This document shows, one piece after another, positions 1 to 11,242 of a stretch of 64,000 nucleotides of DNA (position 1 is its first letter; each line of letters starts with the position of its first letter). The position numbers and the translations under genes were made by a program. Source of the stretch: Musa acuminata AAA Group (Eukaryota; Streptophyta; Magnoliopsida; Zingiberales; Musaceae); assembly GCF_036884655.1 (NCBI RefSeq), contig NC_088357.1, positions 44,293,501-44,357,500 of the forward strand, given 5' to 3'. The notes under the pieces were generated by a model. That model was not told the origin of the DNA, did not search any database, and worked only from the letters and a program-made list of their open reading frames with translations.

Positions 1-1406
1 ATATTACAGGAAATACAACTTTAGAAGCGTATACTTCAATAAATGACAAAGATCATGTCCACTAGTTCTTTTCATGATAAACTAACCAATCAAAGAGTAT
101 ACCTTCAACATCCAAGATTGTCGTTGTTGTTTAGCAATACTAGATTAATTTTAAACTACTTTTTAGAATCTCTACGCTGTCTACCACAGGTTGCAATATG
201 GCCAAAACACAACAAGAGCATAAGACAATGAAATGGATGAAGGAAAATGGTATGATAAGAAAGATTACCAAAGTTGACAGGGCTTAAGAAAACCTTTAGA
301 AAATAATTTAAAGCTACCTTAAGAATGATGAACCTACAACAATAAGGAGTATTGCCGTCACAATTGCTTGGATTTCTACCTAATCCAGCACCATACTTGT
401 CCCTGTAATCAAGCTTTATCATCCTACAGGCTGGAAAAATTACCATGTTTTGTGTCAATAATTAGGCGTCCAGTCGAATAACAGAATATAAACACTGGGA
501 GAGGATGGCAGAAAGAGAAAAAAAAAGGGAGAGAGATCATGATATTATTTTCAATATGTGGCGAAAGGGCTTTGATTCAAGCAGTGTTTGCTAATTACAG
601 GTAGGTAGAATCTCCAAGGTGGCAGCTTGTGAATGGAGATAATTGAGAATTCCACTGATGAAACCAAAAGTGAGATAAAGAGAGCAAAAGGAGCAAAGGA
701 AGTGAAAAACAAGGGAGACATAGCGACATGACTCCTAGAATCAGCAACCATAATTAAAGGTATGCAGGATAGAGTGCATAGAAAGAAGATATTGTGTGGT
801 GTTGGTGTTCGATTTTGGTGGTGGTAATTGGCAATTGCAGGCAAGAGAGAAGGAAGAAGAAAGGAAGAGTAAAATTGCTAAGAAATACAGATTGAAGATG
901 GAGTTGAAGAGAAGTAAAGAAGATGGCAAGGAATGTGGAGTAATAAGGAGAGAAAGACTAAAAACATCAACAGTGTGATGGTATGTAGGTAGGAGAAATG
1001 GTGTAAATAATTTAGTTATAAAGGATTCATAAATAAAATGCTGAACTGACAAAACAAATTATTAGAACATTAAAACAAGTCTTTCATTTGTCAACTAGCA
1101 AGTCTTGTTCATCATCCATGATTGCAGACTAGTGGCACATAATTCACTCCAGTTTATAAAGAAAAAGGGGAAGAAAATCTGTCTCCTTGTTTTCTTTATC
1201 AGTCTTGACAGTCATTCTGTGAGTAACATGCATATTTACAGGTGATATGAATTATATTGACCAATCAACAAATACTGATTTTTTTTTCTAATGTTTGTCC
1301 ACAGGACAATTAATGTATCAGGATGCCTTAATGTAAAAAAAATGGTTATCTTCTAATTGGTTACTAAAGAACTTAGAAAAATGAAAAACAGGATTCTGAA
1401 GACAAC
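1..1406 (-). other. Intron sequence of the WD40 gene; last exon not found
   Basis: This stretch follows the last exon I could identify of the minus-strand WD40 gene. The frame is left open by two bases at 1407, so at least one more exon of roughly 50 codons is needed. I searched the minus strand here for the expected final WD repeat and did not find it, so the terminal exon probably lies beyond the left edge. The part at 480-960 is purine-rich on the plus strand. Nothing else was recognised. Confidence 0.5.
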
Positions 1407-4400
1407 CTGTGATCCCATCCTGCAGTTGCTGCAATTTTACTGTCTGCTCTTATTGATGTGCCAGCTGTGCCTGGATGATCAACACTTATTTCTTTCCTAA
1501 TAGTACAAGTACCCTTGACAACAAAAGGAAGCAAAAGAACTGCTGTTAGTATGTGCAGTGTTAATAGCATGCATCATTGGTGACAATAGAAGGAATGTTC
1601 AGGTGAGAAGAAGTTTTTCGAACTCAAGTCTGTATGCAAGAGAGAATTCAAAATAAATGATTGAGAGCTCTTTGATTATAATTACTGAGTTGAAAAGGTA
1701 AAATTTTATGGTTTTGCTGATAATGTTTTCCAAAGGAACAAAAGATACGCTTTAGAACCAAATGGCAAGAATTGAGAAAATATTATTTATGCTGCATAGA
1801 AAATATGGGTGCCAAATTATAATGGCACTTTATTACAAGACATTGTTCACAGATCGAAATAAGGTTCCCTACAAAAAGGGCAGGACTTAACTCCATCCTT
1901 TTTTTTTTGTTTGTGTCCTTCCAAACCAGTATGGTACTGGTATAGCAGGCAGTATATACCAACCTGCACTGCCTATTTCCATTGAATAGTATTGTATTTA
2001 TATCAAGCTATATGTTTTGGTACCATACTTGGTCCACAGCAACAGTACACTCAAAATACAATATGATGACAAAAAAAACAAAAACAGAAACAAGGGAACC
2101 GAGGAATAATCTTAATATAAAAGGCTAGTCAGCAGGTGACCAAGAAGGCCAGTTACAAAATTGTCTGTGGCAACCCCAAAGACATCTTGATGCCATAGGT
2201 CCAAAAGCTATCAAAGGGCACTATCCACCAATTAAAAGTATTTTCGCAGAGTCAAGTTCAAAAGGAGGAGATAATTAACCTCACATATAGGGAAAATTTA
2301 TCACCTAGAATGCAGGAAAAAATAAATAAATAAATAACAAAAAGAACATGATCACAGAGTTATAGACCAAGCATACAACATACTAAAAAACAGTTACGAT
2401 TGGAGAAGCTCGAACACATTTTGGATTATTTCACCTTTTTTTGGCAAAGGATGATGAAGACATGATTCAATCCTAGAACCTTGCAATCAAAAGTCAAAAC
2501 TTTTTCCAGGTAGGCAAGTTGGCATCTTCTTAAGGTTTGTAGGATGAAATTCGAAATCCTCAACAGTTAGGTACACCACTATCATGTTAACCTTTGCCTT
2601 TTTGACCTCTTGTAAGGTATCTCAGTAATGACTACAACTATAAAGTGCATTACTAAAGTGTGGCAATGCCACCTTACTATATTACCAACTTCATCGGTTG
2701 TGGTACTTCATGCCACTTCGAATATAATCATATTCAGCCTCTTATTTTTTCTACAAAAGCATGCCTTGTACAAGTCAATCAGCACACCATTGAATTGCCC
2801 AATTAACACAAGTCAAAAGTTTATCTAGCCATATATCAGCACCTCCAACACATGATATTTTTTTGCAAATGATAAATGATAGGATGGGATTTGATCGTTG
2901 GACCTTTTCTATCAAACAGTTAAAATCTTTAGCTGACATTCTCAAGAAAAATTTATTGGATGAGGTATTGAACTCTCAATCTTAGATAAATGAATCTGGT
3001 AACATTATCACCATATCAACAAAATCAATATTTTAAGTATAAAAATTTGTGTTATGAGATCTTGAACTCTCAATTTTGGCAAGCAGATCTGATACACCAC
3101 CATCAAATCAATAATTTTGGTACAAGTTTATTGGATGATGCTTCGAACTCTTAATGTTTGATAAATAGATTTGGTACACCATCATCAAACCAATTCTTTA
3201 GGTGTATAATCAAATGAGGACTTCATCTCAAACCCTCAACCCTTAGTAAATGATACACCACCACCTGAAAGATAATTTAGAAGCTAAACATTTGAACTCT
3301 ACACCATTGGTAAGTGAATCTGATACATCACAACTAGATCAATTCTTTAAGTGTGTCTTGCTAATGTTATTGTTATCATCCAACAATATTCATAATTTAA
3401 TTAGGTTTTAGAACAAGAAAAAGCCAACACGATTAGAAAAAGAGATGAAAAAATATTAATTTCATGACTAATGCTTTATAATGCGTGAAATGAAAACTCA
3501 TGATTGCAATCCACATCTATACAAATTGATCAAAAAGAAATGTTGCATGCGAATGGACGTAGAAGTAACTTCAAATTAGGGGGCATGAAATTATACAGGC
3601 AGAAAAAGCTTTGTTAACTGGTAACAGCCTAACAGGAACTTGCCATTTAAGCATATATACCTTTTGATGATCGAGATGGAATAACACTACTTTGTTATCA
3701 GCAGCTCCAGATATGCCACCATTGCATAATCCATCAAGTGCAAGGGATAAAACTGCCACAAAAAGGGAAATCAGTATTATTGTTACCAAAAGTTAAATAA
3801 ATATAGATCTGAATTTTTTTAATAGAGATTAAAGGATGACAGATATTGTTTGCAACACTAGAAAATGAAATTGCATTGCAATATGATTTCACTTTATACA
3901 AGGTTATCAAACCTGCTTCTGAATGAAATTTTACAGAACATAATGGAGTGACAGGCTTTCTTATATCCCACCAAAGCATGCTACCATCTTCATAACTGTC
4001 AAAATAAAAATAGAAAAAATTAATAATTATTCTTCTAATTACTATCACAACTAATCCCAAGTAATAGCCAACCTAGGTAAACAACTCGAATATTTTGTTA
4101 TCTATTGAGTAGCAGAACGAAATAATCTTAATATAAGAGTTTTAAAGAAATTATATATTTAATCTTAATATATTTAAAACTCTTATATTAAGATTAAATA
4201 TATAATTCTCCTTGGTAGGTTCCCCTTTCATAATTCTAAATAAAAGCAGCTTGAAACTCTAATTATAACCAAATTTTTCAACAGTTATATCTGTATTGTG
4301 TCATATGAATAATTTCTGATAATTTGTTGTGCCGGCATACATATCCGTATTGTGTCATATGAATCATTTCTGATAATTTGTTCTCAGTATACATCGTATA

Positions 4401-5703
4401 TGTGAAGTCTACATGAATTCAAATATTTTTTAGGCATTGAGTAACTCATAATTCTGTGGCCATAATAGATGCAGCTGCTCATTTGATAATCAAAATAAAA
4501 ACAATTTTTAAATAAAGAAACCTACCCAGATAAAATATTTAAAAATCCCTGTGATTCAGATGATAAAAAAGCTTGGACAGCCATACACATTCCTGCAGAT
4601 ATCCATTAAATAGGTCTCAGTTGAAGGGCAAGATATAGATTATTACTTTGATAACTTTTTTTTCCAAATTACTTTGATAACTTCACAAGAAGAAACATAT
4701 GAAAGAAAGAAATATTATATCAAATTAAATAATCCATGCAACAGAATAATAGAGGACCAAAGTAATCAAGCTGATGTAATCACGCTGCAAAATCATTCAT
4801 ATGCATAGAACAAACAACCAACTCACAATTGAATTATATTATCTGCTACAAGGATTTATATATACTAGACTGACACTAGTTTCAATAACTTATCAAAATG
4901 ATACGGTATATGTTAGGCAGTATACCAAACCTGTACCCCCTTATATCCATGGAACTCCTTTTCGCCCCAATGTGAACCAGATGCAGACCACCCTATTTCA
5001 GGCAGTCCAATCTGGTCTAATTAAAAAAGTAAATTACAAGGGGATCACAAGCATTCAACCATTTAAATATGATCAATTGCCTCTTTTAGGGACGAACAAT
5101 TACTTGTTCAATGATCCAACCGCTAAAAGCTCCAATCAACCATGAAAATTCATTGATTCATTATTCAATCATTTAATTAACATTGTTTATCCATCTAACC
5201 ATCCTCATTTTTGCATATCTAACTTCCATACTTCTATTCACCTAACTAAACAATATTGCTAAGCATAAAGCATAGATGATTTGGTGGTTGTCTATAAAAC
5301 TTCAACTTTTAACCATATGGTAGCTTGTGATCACACTCTAAATACCTCTCTCCACTTCACTCACACTGCTTTTATGCAATATTTTCAATCTCACATAACA
5401 CAATCTTATTAATATTAAGTCCCATTTAAGAATACCAAAATAATAAGCACGACAAGAGATTTAATAAAGCTTAAAGAATTAACATAATAGGAAAAAGAAA
5501 TAACAAAAGAACCAGCATAAAAACATATAGAGAGAAAATATGGTACCAGTTTGCAGAAAATAGAGCTAAATCAGCCACTTAGGGATGCAAAAAAATGCAA
5601 GGATGATGATACTAAGGAACTCTTATTCACCCGGACCTGTTGGTACCACCGTCAACTGGTATGCGGACCCGACCCAGTTTACATAGTTTGGTGTGGTTCA
5701 AAC

Positions 5704-5781
<78 letters not shown>

Positions 5782-6700
5782 TATGTGTGTGTGTGTATAC
5801 TAAATCATGATTCTTTAGACACGAGTCCTCTCCATGTTCTCCTTTTCTTCCTCTCAAACACCACCTTCTCTCAACTGGTGCCTTGGTCTAATAGCCACCT
5901 TCTCCTGGCTGCCATCAGCTGCCTCGCCATCCACTGCTTACCTCTTTAATCCTCCTTCTTCCTCGTCATCTTCGTTCACCTCTTCTTCTTCGTTCCTCTT
6001 CCTCCTCTTCTTCCTTCATCCTCTACATACTGGTGTATGGACACCTGGTAAACCAATAGCGGATGGTACATGCTGGTCTGGCCTGGGATCAGTATGGTTG
6101 TCAGGTACGAGATTACATTCCTTGGATAATAATAATACTATAAGTAAAGCTAACATAATATCATGTCAAAGAAATAAATTGTAATGAAACCAGCATAGGA
6201 ATATTTAGAGAGGGTACATGATTCCATCTTGTAGGAAATAGAACTAGACTGCCACTTAAGATTACAGCATTTTACGTCAAAGAAAAAATATGGAATAATA
6301 ATACATCTTGAAGAAAATACCATGACCAGAACAATTTGAAACAAGCACATTTTTTCATCAAAATATCCAGACAAAGATCTATATAGGGTACAAATGTATG
6401 CCAGATAATAGAGAATACATAAAGAGGAGCTCTCATGAGGAGACTGGGACAAATGCGGGATGAAATTGAGGCAATGTCCCACAACTATAGATATTAGAAA
6501 TTCGAATATTCCACCATCATGGATACTTTAACATAAAGATAGAGGTTACAAAGGAAGAAGCAATGCATACCTCTTCGTTTAATTGGAGGTTCTGTGGAAA
6601 TAGCGTCAGAAATTTGAGGCAAGCACATCAACCATTGTCCACTATTAAGATCCCATATTTTAACCTATACAAGTCAGTACATATCTTGGTAAGGTGTAAT

Positions 6701-6783
<83 letters not shown>

Positions 6784-9414
6784 AATTAGTGCTCTTCATA
6801 TGCAATCTATTATCTTATTAAAACTTAAAAAAACATGAAAAGGCTCATCAAACGGCTGCAGTAAAAAAAGTACCAAATTGATTATACCATTACCTGATAA
6901 GATTCTTCTCCAGCTACAGCCATCAACATTGATCCTCTAGTTGTATTGAAGCCTACACAAATAAACATTATTAGAGTGAATCAAGAAAATTGAGAATGTT
7001 CCTACCAGAGGTGGCAAAACAAGTCATTACAAGTGCTATAAGTGGGAACTTTTAATTTCATATATTTTTGTTCTCTAGTGATTTGACCACCATTATTATC
7101 TAAAGATGCATTTTTGTGATAACTATTTCATGAATGAATTTAAATAGTGTATTGAGAAATGTGGCATTTAAGAAGAACTCAATAAAAAATTTTGGAGTCC
7201 TGGAAATGTGTAAAAAATCACCAAGTTAATGCACAAAGTTCAACAAAATAAAAAAGTCAGAGGGACAAAGCAAAACATAAGTCAACTGAAAAACATAGAG
7301 ATAAATTTGGCATAAGATAGGTAACTGCCTTTGAAGGGAATTTTAAAAAATTAAATTAGACATTTTTAATCAAACAAACAGAAAAAATTAACACTTGTAT
7401 TTATACGCTGAATAACACATGAAAAGACTAGTGACAGAAAGAAAATAATGTTTTAACAAGTTATTATGTGTGGTGTCACATATGAAAAGGATTATTGTTG
7501 GCATATCACAAATGAAGCCGATATAAAGATTCTCATGATAATTGCTTGTGATGCATTGTTGTTAACCAGAAAAGACAACAGAAAAACACGGAACTCGAAC
7601 TGCAAGTACTAAGCATTAACTGAAATACAAAATTTCGTTCGACACAGTAAAAGTAAGGCTTTAGTATAAGCAATAATTCTAGCATGCTTATTGTGTTGAT
7701 TAATTTATAAAAGGTTGTTTCAACTAAAAAGGTATGTGTAACGGATCGCTTAAGCTCTTTCTTGCTATTTCTGCATACATCACAGGCTAGCATAGTACAA
7801 ATATTGTTGTGCAGCAACCCACACCTTAACATGCTATGGTAACATGTCCCCATTGAATATCCCAGTTGGCTGAACATTATGAATCAACATGAGTGTGTAG
7901 GATTTTTACCAGATAGCTAAAAAATAAAAATGTTGCCACAATCATGTACCAAGGCCTCTGTAAAGTAATTTGATGTCAATATGAACCAACATGCATTACG
8001 TGCATCAAGGCCCTTTCAAGTCTTTATTTACAGGCTGATAGTGCTTGAGACCTATATACATAAGATGAATGATAATTTTAAGACTAGAATAGCCTCCTTT
8101 TTCTTCCTCTCTGGCCGATTGCCATATTGAAATTTGTTTGATCTGTCAAAAATTAACAAGGTCTGGTCAAACAAGGTTTAAAATCCTACTTTTTGTAGTT
8201 TGGATTCGATGTTTCTTTCCTTACTCAAAAAAAGACTTCCAGATACTGTTTGGATAAGGAAAAGGACACTATGCAGATGGCACAAACAGGGCATTGCAAA
8301 GGTGTCCTGACTGTCCTACCATTATCTGTTCATGTTTGGTTTCCATGTTTTTTTTTTCGTTTAGACCCTCTTTACTTTCAGTTTAACCTCAAATGATGTG
8401 TTATATAACTTGGGAGAAAAAGCCCTGAAAAATATGACATCAACGCAAATATACAAAACCTTCTATTTGTTTTGGAGATGTCTCATCACTATTTACATCA
8501 GGAAAATACTGCCCCCCTTCCTCTGAATCAAGAATCTCTCTGTCATTAGTAGAACAAGCAGATTTCCCATCCAATGGGTCAACAGATTTTTGCCCCAATA
8601 GTTCTGTGCTTGCAGGGGACTTCACCAATGAAAGTTTGCAGAAGTGATATGTGTTGGTCCTGAATGTAACCAGAGGCTTCCTGCCAATAAAACAGCCTCG
8701 CCTAAGATAGCTAATCATTCAATAGTGCATTACATCAACTCCGAAGATTGAAAAAGATAAGATTAAGACATAGGATTTCCTGACCAAGTAAAATCCGACT
8801 GGATGAAGACATAAGTCAAATGGAGAATATCAATCACCTGGAGAGACCAGATTCCTCAATCTCCCAGCATTTACATGTCCCATCTCTGCCCTGACTACAT
8901 CGAATAGAAAGCAGCGCATAAGCCACTCGAACCGACACGGACTCATACAAAGAAAGAGAAGAAAACACAAACAATGACAGGTACCTCACAACTCTTTCCC
9001 CAAAAGATGGACTGGTAGCAACACAGTAGACGCCTGCAGCTCCGCCATGAGCCCTACATCACTCAAAGCGAATCGAAAACGTATGTCATCAACAAGAGGA
9101 GAGAGAGAGAGAGAGAGAGGAGCTATACCAGGTGGAGGAGAGCGTACGGTGCTGCACGGTGTCCCAAATCCGCAGCTCTCCGTCGGCGGCGCTAACAAGG
9201 AACATCCGTTTGGGTTAATCACCTTATTCCCTTTCATTCCAAGGCGAATTCAATTGATAGGGATTTTCTATCATGATTACCCAGTGAAGAGAAAGGATCT
9301 CGAGGGGTGGAAGGTGGCGTCCATGACGGAAGCGCGGTGACCTCTCAGCACCGCCACCGGGTCGGGCGGAGGCCGGCGTTTCTCGCCATCGCTTCTGCTG
9401 CTGACGACGCTCAT
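1407..9414 (-). CDS. TAN: WD40 repeat protein, TANMEI/GNB1L (ASTRA-associated protein 1) type, partial
   Basis: Eleven exons join in frame: 9414-9281, 9191-9129, 9053-8985, 8894-8838, 8659-8460, 6952-6894, 6664-6571, 4592-4526, 3995-3913, 3752-3661 and 1513-1407. They encode about 341 residues, against about 386 in the family, so the C-terminus is missing at the window edge. The first exon reads [23 protein letters not shown]. The next ones give the WD motif [16 protein letters not shown] and the [13 protein letters not shown] blade. Later blades are [25 protein letters not shown] and [12 protein letters not shown], and the last exon ends [10 protein letters not shown]. In Arabidopsis the homologue (At4g29860; TANMEI, also DSE1) is a nuclear and cytosolic beta-propeller needed for embryo development and plasmodesmatal control. 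The human homologue GNB1L acts with TTT-type co-chaperones. Those roles are family knowledge. The linker exon 8659-8460 is the least conserved. Introns 5, 7 and 10 are each about 1.5-2.2 kb and carry repeats. Confidence 0.9.
2935..3365. repeat. Degenerate tandem repeat of about 90 bp in a TAN intron
   Basis: Five or so diverged units follow one another. Each has an AACTCTCAAT-like stretch, a GATAAATxxATCTGGTACA-like stretch and then CACCATCAxACCAAT. Related units recur at 46.35-46.83 kb and near 48.36 kb, so this is a dispersed family and not only a local minisatellite. Confidence 0.6.
4124..4205. repeat. Nested AT-rich inverted repeats
   Basis: Arms at 4124-4146 and 4173-4195 are a perfect 23-base inverted repeat. 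A second inverted pair of about 18 bases overlaps it at about 4150-4167 and 4187-4204. Either pair could form a stem. The repeat lies inside the intron between the YEDG exon and the MCMAV exon of the WD40 gene. Confidence 0.7.
4288..4400. repeat. Two-copy tandem repeat, period 54 bp
   Basis: The phrase GTATTGTGTCATATGAAT is followed by ATTTCTGATAATTTGTT. It appears at about 4293 and again 54 bases later with only a few substitutions. The high identity suggests a recent local duplication. Confidence 0.75.
5495..6265. repeat. Pair of diverged direct repeats of about 100 bp flanking a TA-rich element
   Basis: Copy A (about 5495-5598) and copy B (about 6166-6262) share AAGAAATAA, ACCAGCATA, a TAGAGAG block, an AAATAGA block and GCCACTTA in the same order. 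They frame the MITE-like element at 5612-6124. They look like an old duplication of intron sequence. Confidence 0.5.
5612..6124. mobile_element. Probable old hAT-type MITE with internal (TA)n
   Basis: The left end reads CTAAGGAAC and the right end reads ATTCCTTG, an imperfect inverted pair resembling the CAAGGATT ends of two clearer copies in this window. The flanks are GATGATGATA (5602-5611) and GATAATAATA (6125-6134), a plausible eroded target duplication. Inside are a (TA)n tract at about 5705-5770 and several GGTACC/GGTATG-type pieces, as in the other copies. Confidence 0.45.
6704..6777. repeat. (TA)n microsatellite
   Basis: An uninterrupted run of about 37 TA units lies in the intron upstream of WD40 exon 7. 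Reading frames through it consist only of alternating Tyr and Ile and are artefacts. Confidence 0.95.
9098..9119. repeat. Short (GA)n run in a TAN intron
   Basis: About 11 GA units lie between WD40 exons 2 and 3. This is a simple microsatellite. Confidence 0.8.
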
Positions 9415-9702
9415 GGTTTCGCTCGGAGGAGACGGCGAACGACCCCAAGAGGCGACTGAGCGCGACCAAAAGGAGACGCGGAAAGGCAGAAGTGACGACG
9501 ACCAGATATAGGCGCTTCCCCCATATGTTCAGTGCCGACCTTGATCATAGTGGTTAGGCAAGGTTAACGATCATTTCCCGATAGTATATCGGGTTTGCGT
9601 TAGCATGTACTGAGTCTTCGAAGAAGTCGAGAAAAAAATTTAAAAAAAAAACCAAAAAAAATGTCTTGCAAGTCATCTTAATCATTTGTCTAAATCCATT
9701 GA
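9415..9702 (-). promoter_or_regulatory. Upstream region of the WD40 gene
   Basis: This is the sequence directly upstream of the TAN start codon. The first 80 bases or so are GC-rich and probably 5' leader. Beyond that it becomes AT-rich. I could not assign a TATA box or other element with confidence. Confidence 0.35.
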
Positions 9703-10797
9703 ACTAATTACATATTGTATAATATTATAGTTAAACATCTTTAACATTTTAATCTTTAAATTTAAAATTTTATATTATTTTTTTATAATTTTAAAAATAA
9801 AACATCTAATCTCATTTATCCTGATGTTATTAGCTTTACCGACGAAAGATATACCACATAACTACACCTACAGGAATAATACAAAAATGATGAAGAAAAA
9901 GATAATCTTAATATTTTTAATTATTTTTTAATTAAAAAATTTTAGTTAATTATTGTTATCGTGGCGGACGGCGATGTCGTCAAGAGCCGTGGATGATTGT
10001 TGTGGTGACGGTCAATAAGAACGATGTAGTAGTCGACCTTATCGATATCGATCTAAACATTAATGCCTAAGGTGGGGACGATTATCATGGCAACAGTGGC
10101 GAGTTGATGATGATGGTGGTGGTTCTCATGAATGTCCTTGAAGATGGATAAGGTGAAATCTTAGAGGTGGAGTTTGAAAGACTACTATGGCTTTTTGCAA
10201 GAATAGGAGGAAGAGCAACAACGTGAGGTGAGGCAAAAGGAGAGAAGGAAGAGGAGGACGATGGCCACACCAATGTAAATGGCACGAACTCTTGCGGGGG
10301 GAGGAGGAAGAAAAGAAGGGAGATTCGCATTGGGAGATTATGGAAGAAAAGGAAGAGGATGATGATTATGGCTGCATCGAAGCATATGCTAGACTTCAAC
10401 GGCTTCTTGTGAGGGAAGAGGAGAAAGAAGGAGAGGGAAGAGGAGAAAGAAGGAGAACAACGATAAGAGATGAGACAAAGAGAGAGGAGAAAGAGAAAAA
10501 AAACGATGATCACACCAATACATATGATAAAAGGAAGTGTTACGGGAGATAGAATCACTGATTTAACTTTTAATTAAGGTATAACAAAAAATATATAACT
10601 AAAATATTAAAATTAATTTTTTGCTAATCATTTTCATGTCATTCCTAAACGTAATATATTTTTCATGGATAAAACCGAGATAAATAAAAATTATATATTT
10701 CACTTGCATAATTATAAAAATTTCAATATAAATTTTTTAAAATCTAAATACTAGGATACTAAAGAGGTTAATTATCGAAAATAATATATAATTTGCC
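9703..10797. mobile_element. Diverged MULE-like element with long inverted ends (copy 1)
   Basis: The left end (CTAATTACATATT, then AAAACATCTAATCTCATTTA and ATTAGCTTTACCGACG) matches, in inverted order, the right end (TTTCAATATAAATTTT, AAATCTA, ACTAAAGAGGTTAATTA, AATTTGCC). The same ends occur in the better preserved copy at 61740-62566. The core at about 10,085-10,555 is purine-rich and includes GTGAGGTGAGGCAAAAGGAG-like and GATGAGACAAAGAGAGAGGA-like blocks, also found in the other copy. Long reading frames across this core on both strands are low-complexity and are not considered genes. Confidence 0.6.
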
Positions 10798-11242
10798 TGA
10801 AACTATATGTAATTGCTTTAGGTAACACTTCAAGCGGTGTATATAAAACCAAGCTGTTTTGATCCAAAAAGAAACATTCTTTCTGGGAGACACAAACATA
10901 CTCCTTGCAGCATTGAACTTTACGAACAACTTAGTCTAAATCACCCAAATAATAACAAGTCCCAAATGCAAAAGGGCTCTCCTACCTTTCTCATAAATCA
11001 GGTAGTATCTGCAATTTAAGACTTAACACACAAAATGCTTAACTACATGAAATGCCTTGATACCTGTAAAAGAGCCTTTCATATTGTGCAAACGCCAAAC
11101 AAGAGATTTTCAAGTTTCTAGAAATTTGTGAGAAACAGCATCATTCAAATGGGTACACCACATTTTATTCTACTGTTTGGAAGACCAAGGTGTGGAAGTC
11201 AAAGCAATCATCTTCTCCAGCAAGCAGTTACAATCGTTGGAC
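10798..11242. other. Spacer and likely 3' UTR of the aldo-keto reductase gene
   Basis: This is AT-rich sequence downstream, in the gene's orientation, of the reductase stop codon. The part next to 11243 is likely 3' UTR. Nothing else was seen. Confidence 0.4.

Noticed and set aside
156..458. 100-residue minus-strand frame considered as the last TAN exon
   Set aside because: It lacks the expected final WD repeat (V-x-V-Y-N-Y and similar), and no acceptor in the right phase with family similarity was found.
1921..2045. GGTACTGG/GGTACCATAC-rich patch as a further MITE copy
   Set aside because: It shares motifs with the hAT-type MITE, but neither ends nor target duplication could be found, so it is only a possible relic.
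4801..5145. 114-residue plus-strand frame
   Set aside because: It lies in an intron of the opposite-strand WD40 gene, contains relic repeat sequence and shows no known domain.
10085..10558. 157-residue minus-strand frame
   Set aside because: It is the complement of purine-rich low-complexity core of the MULE-like element, and the frame content is Ser/Phe/Leu runs.
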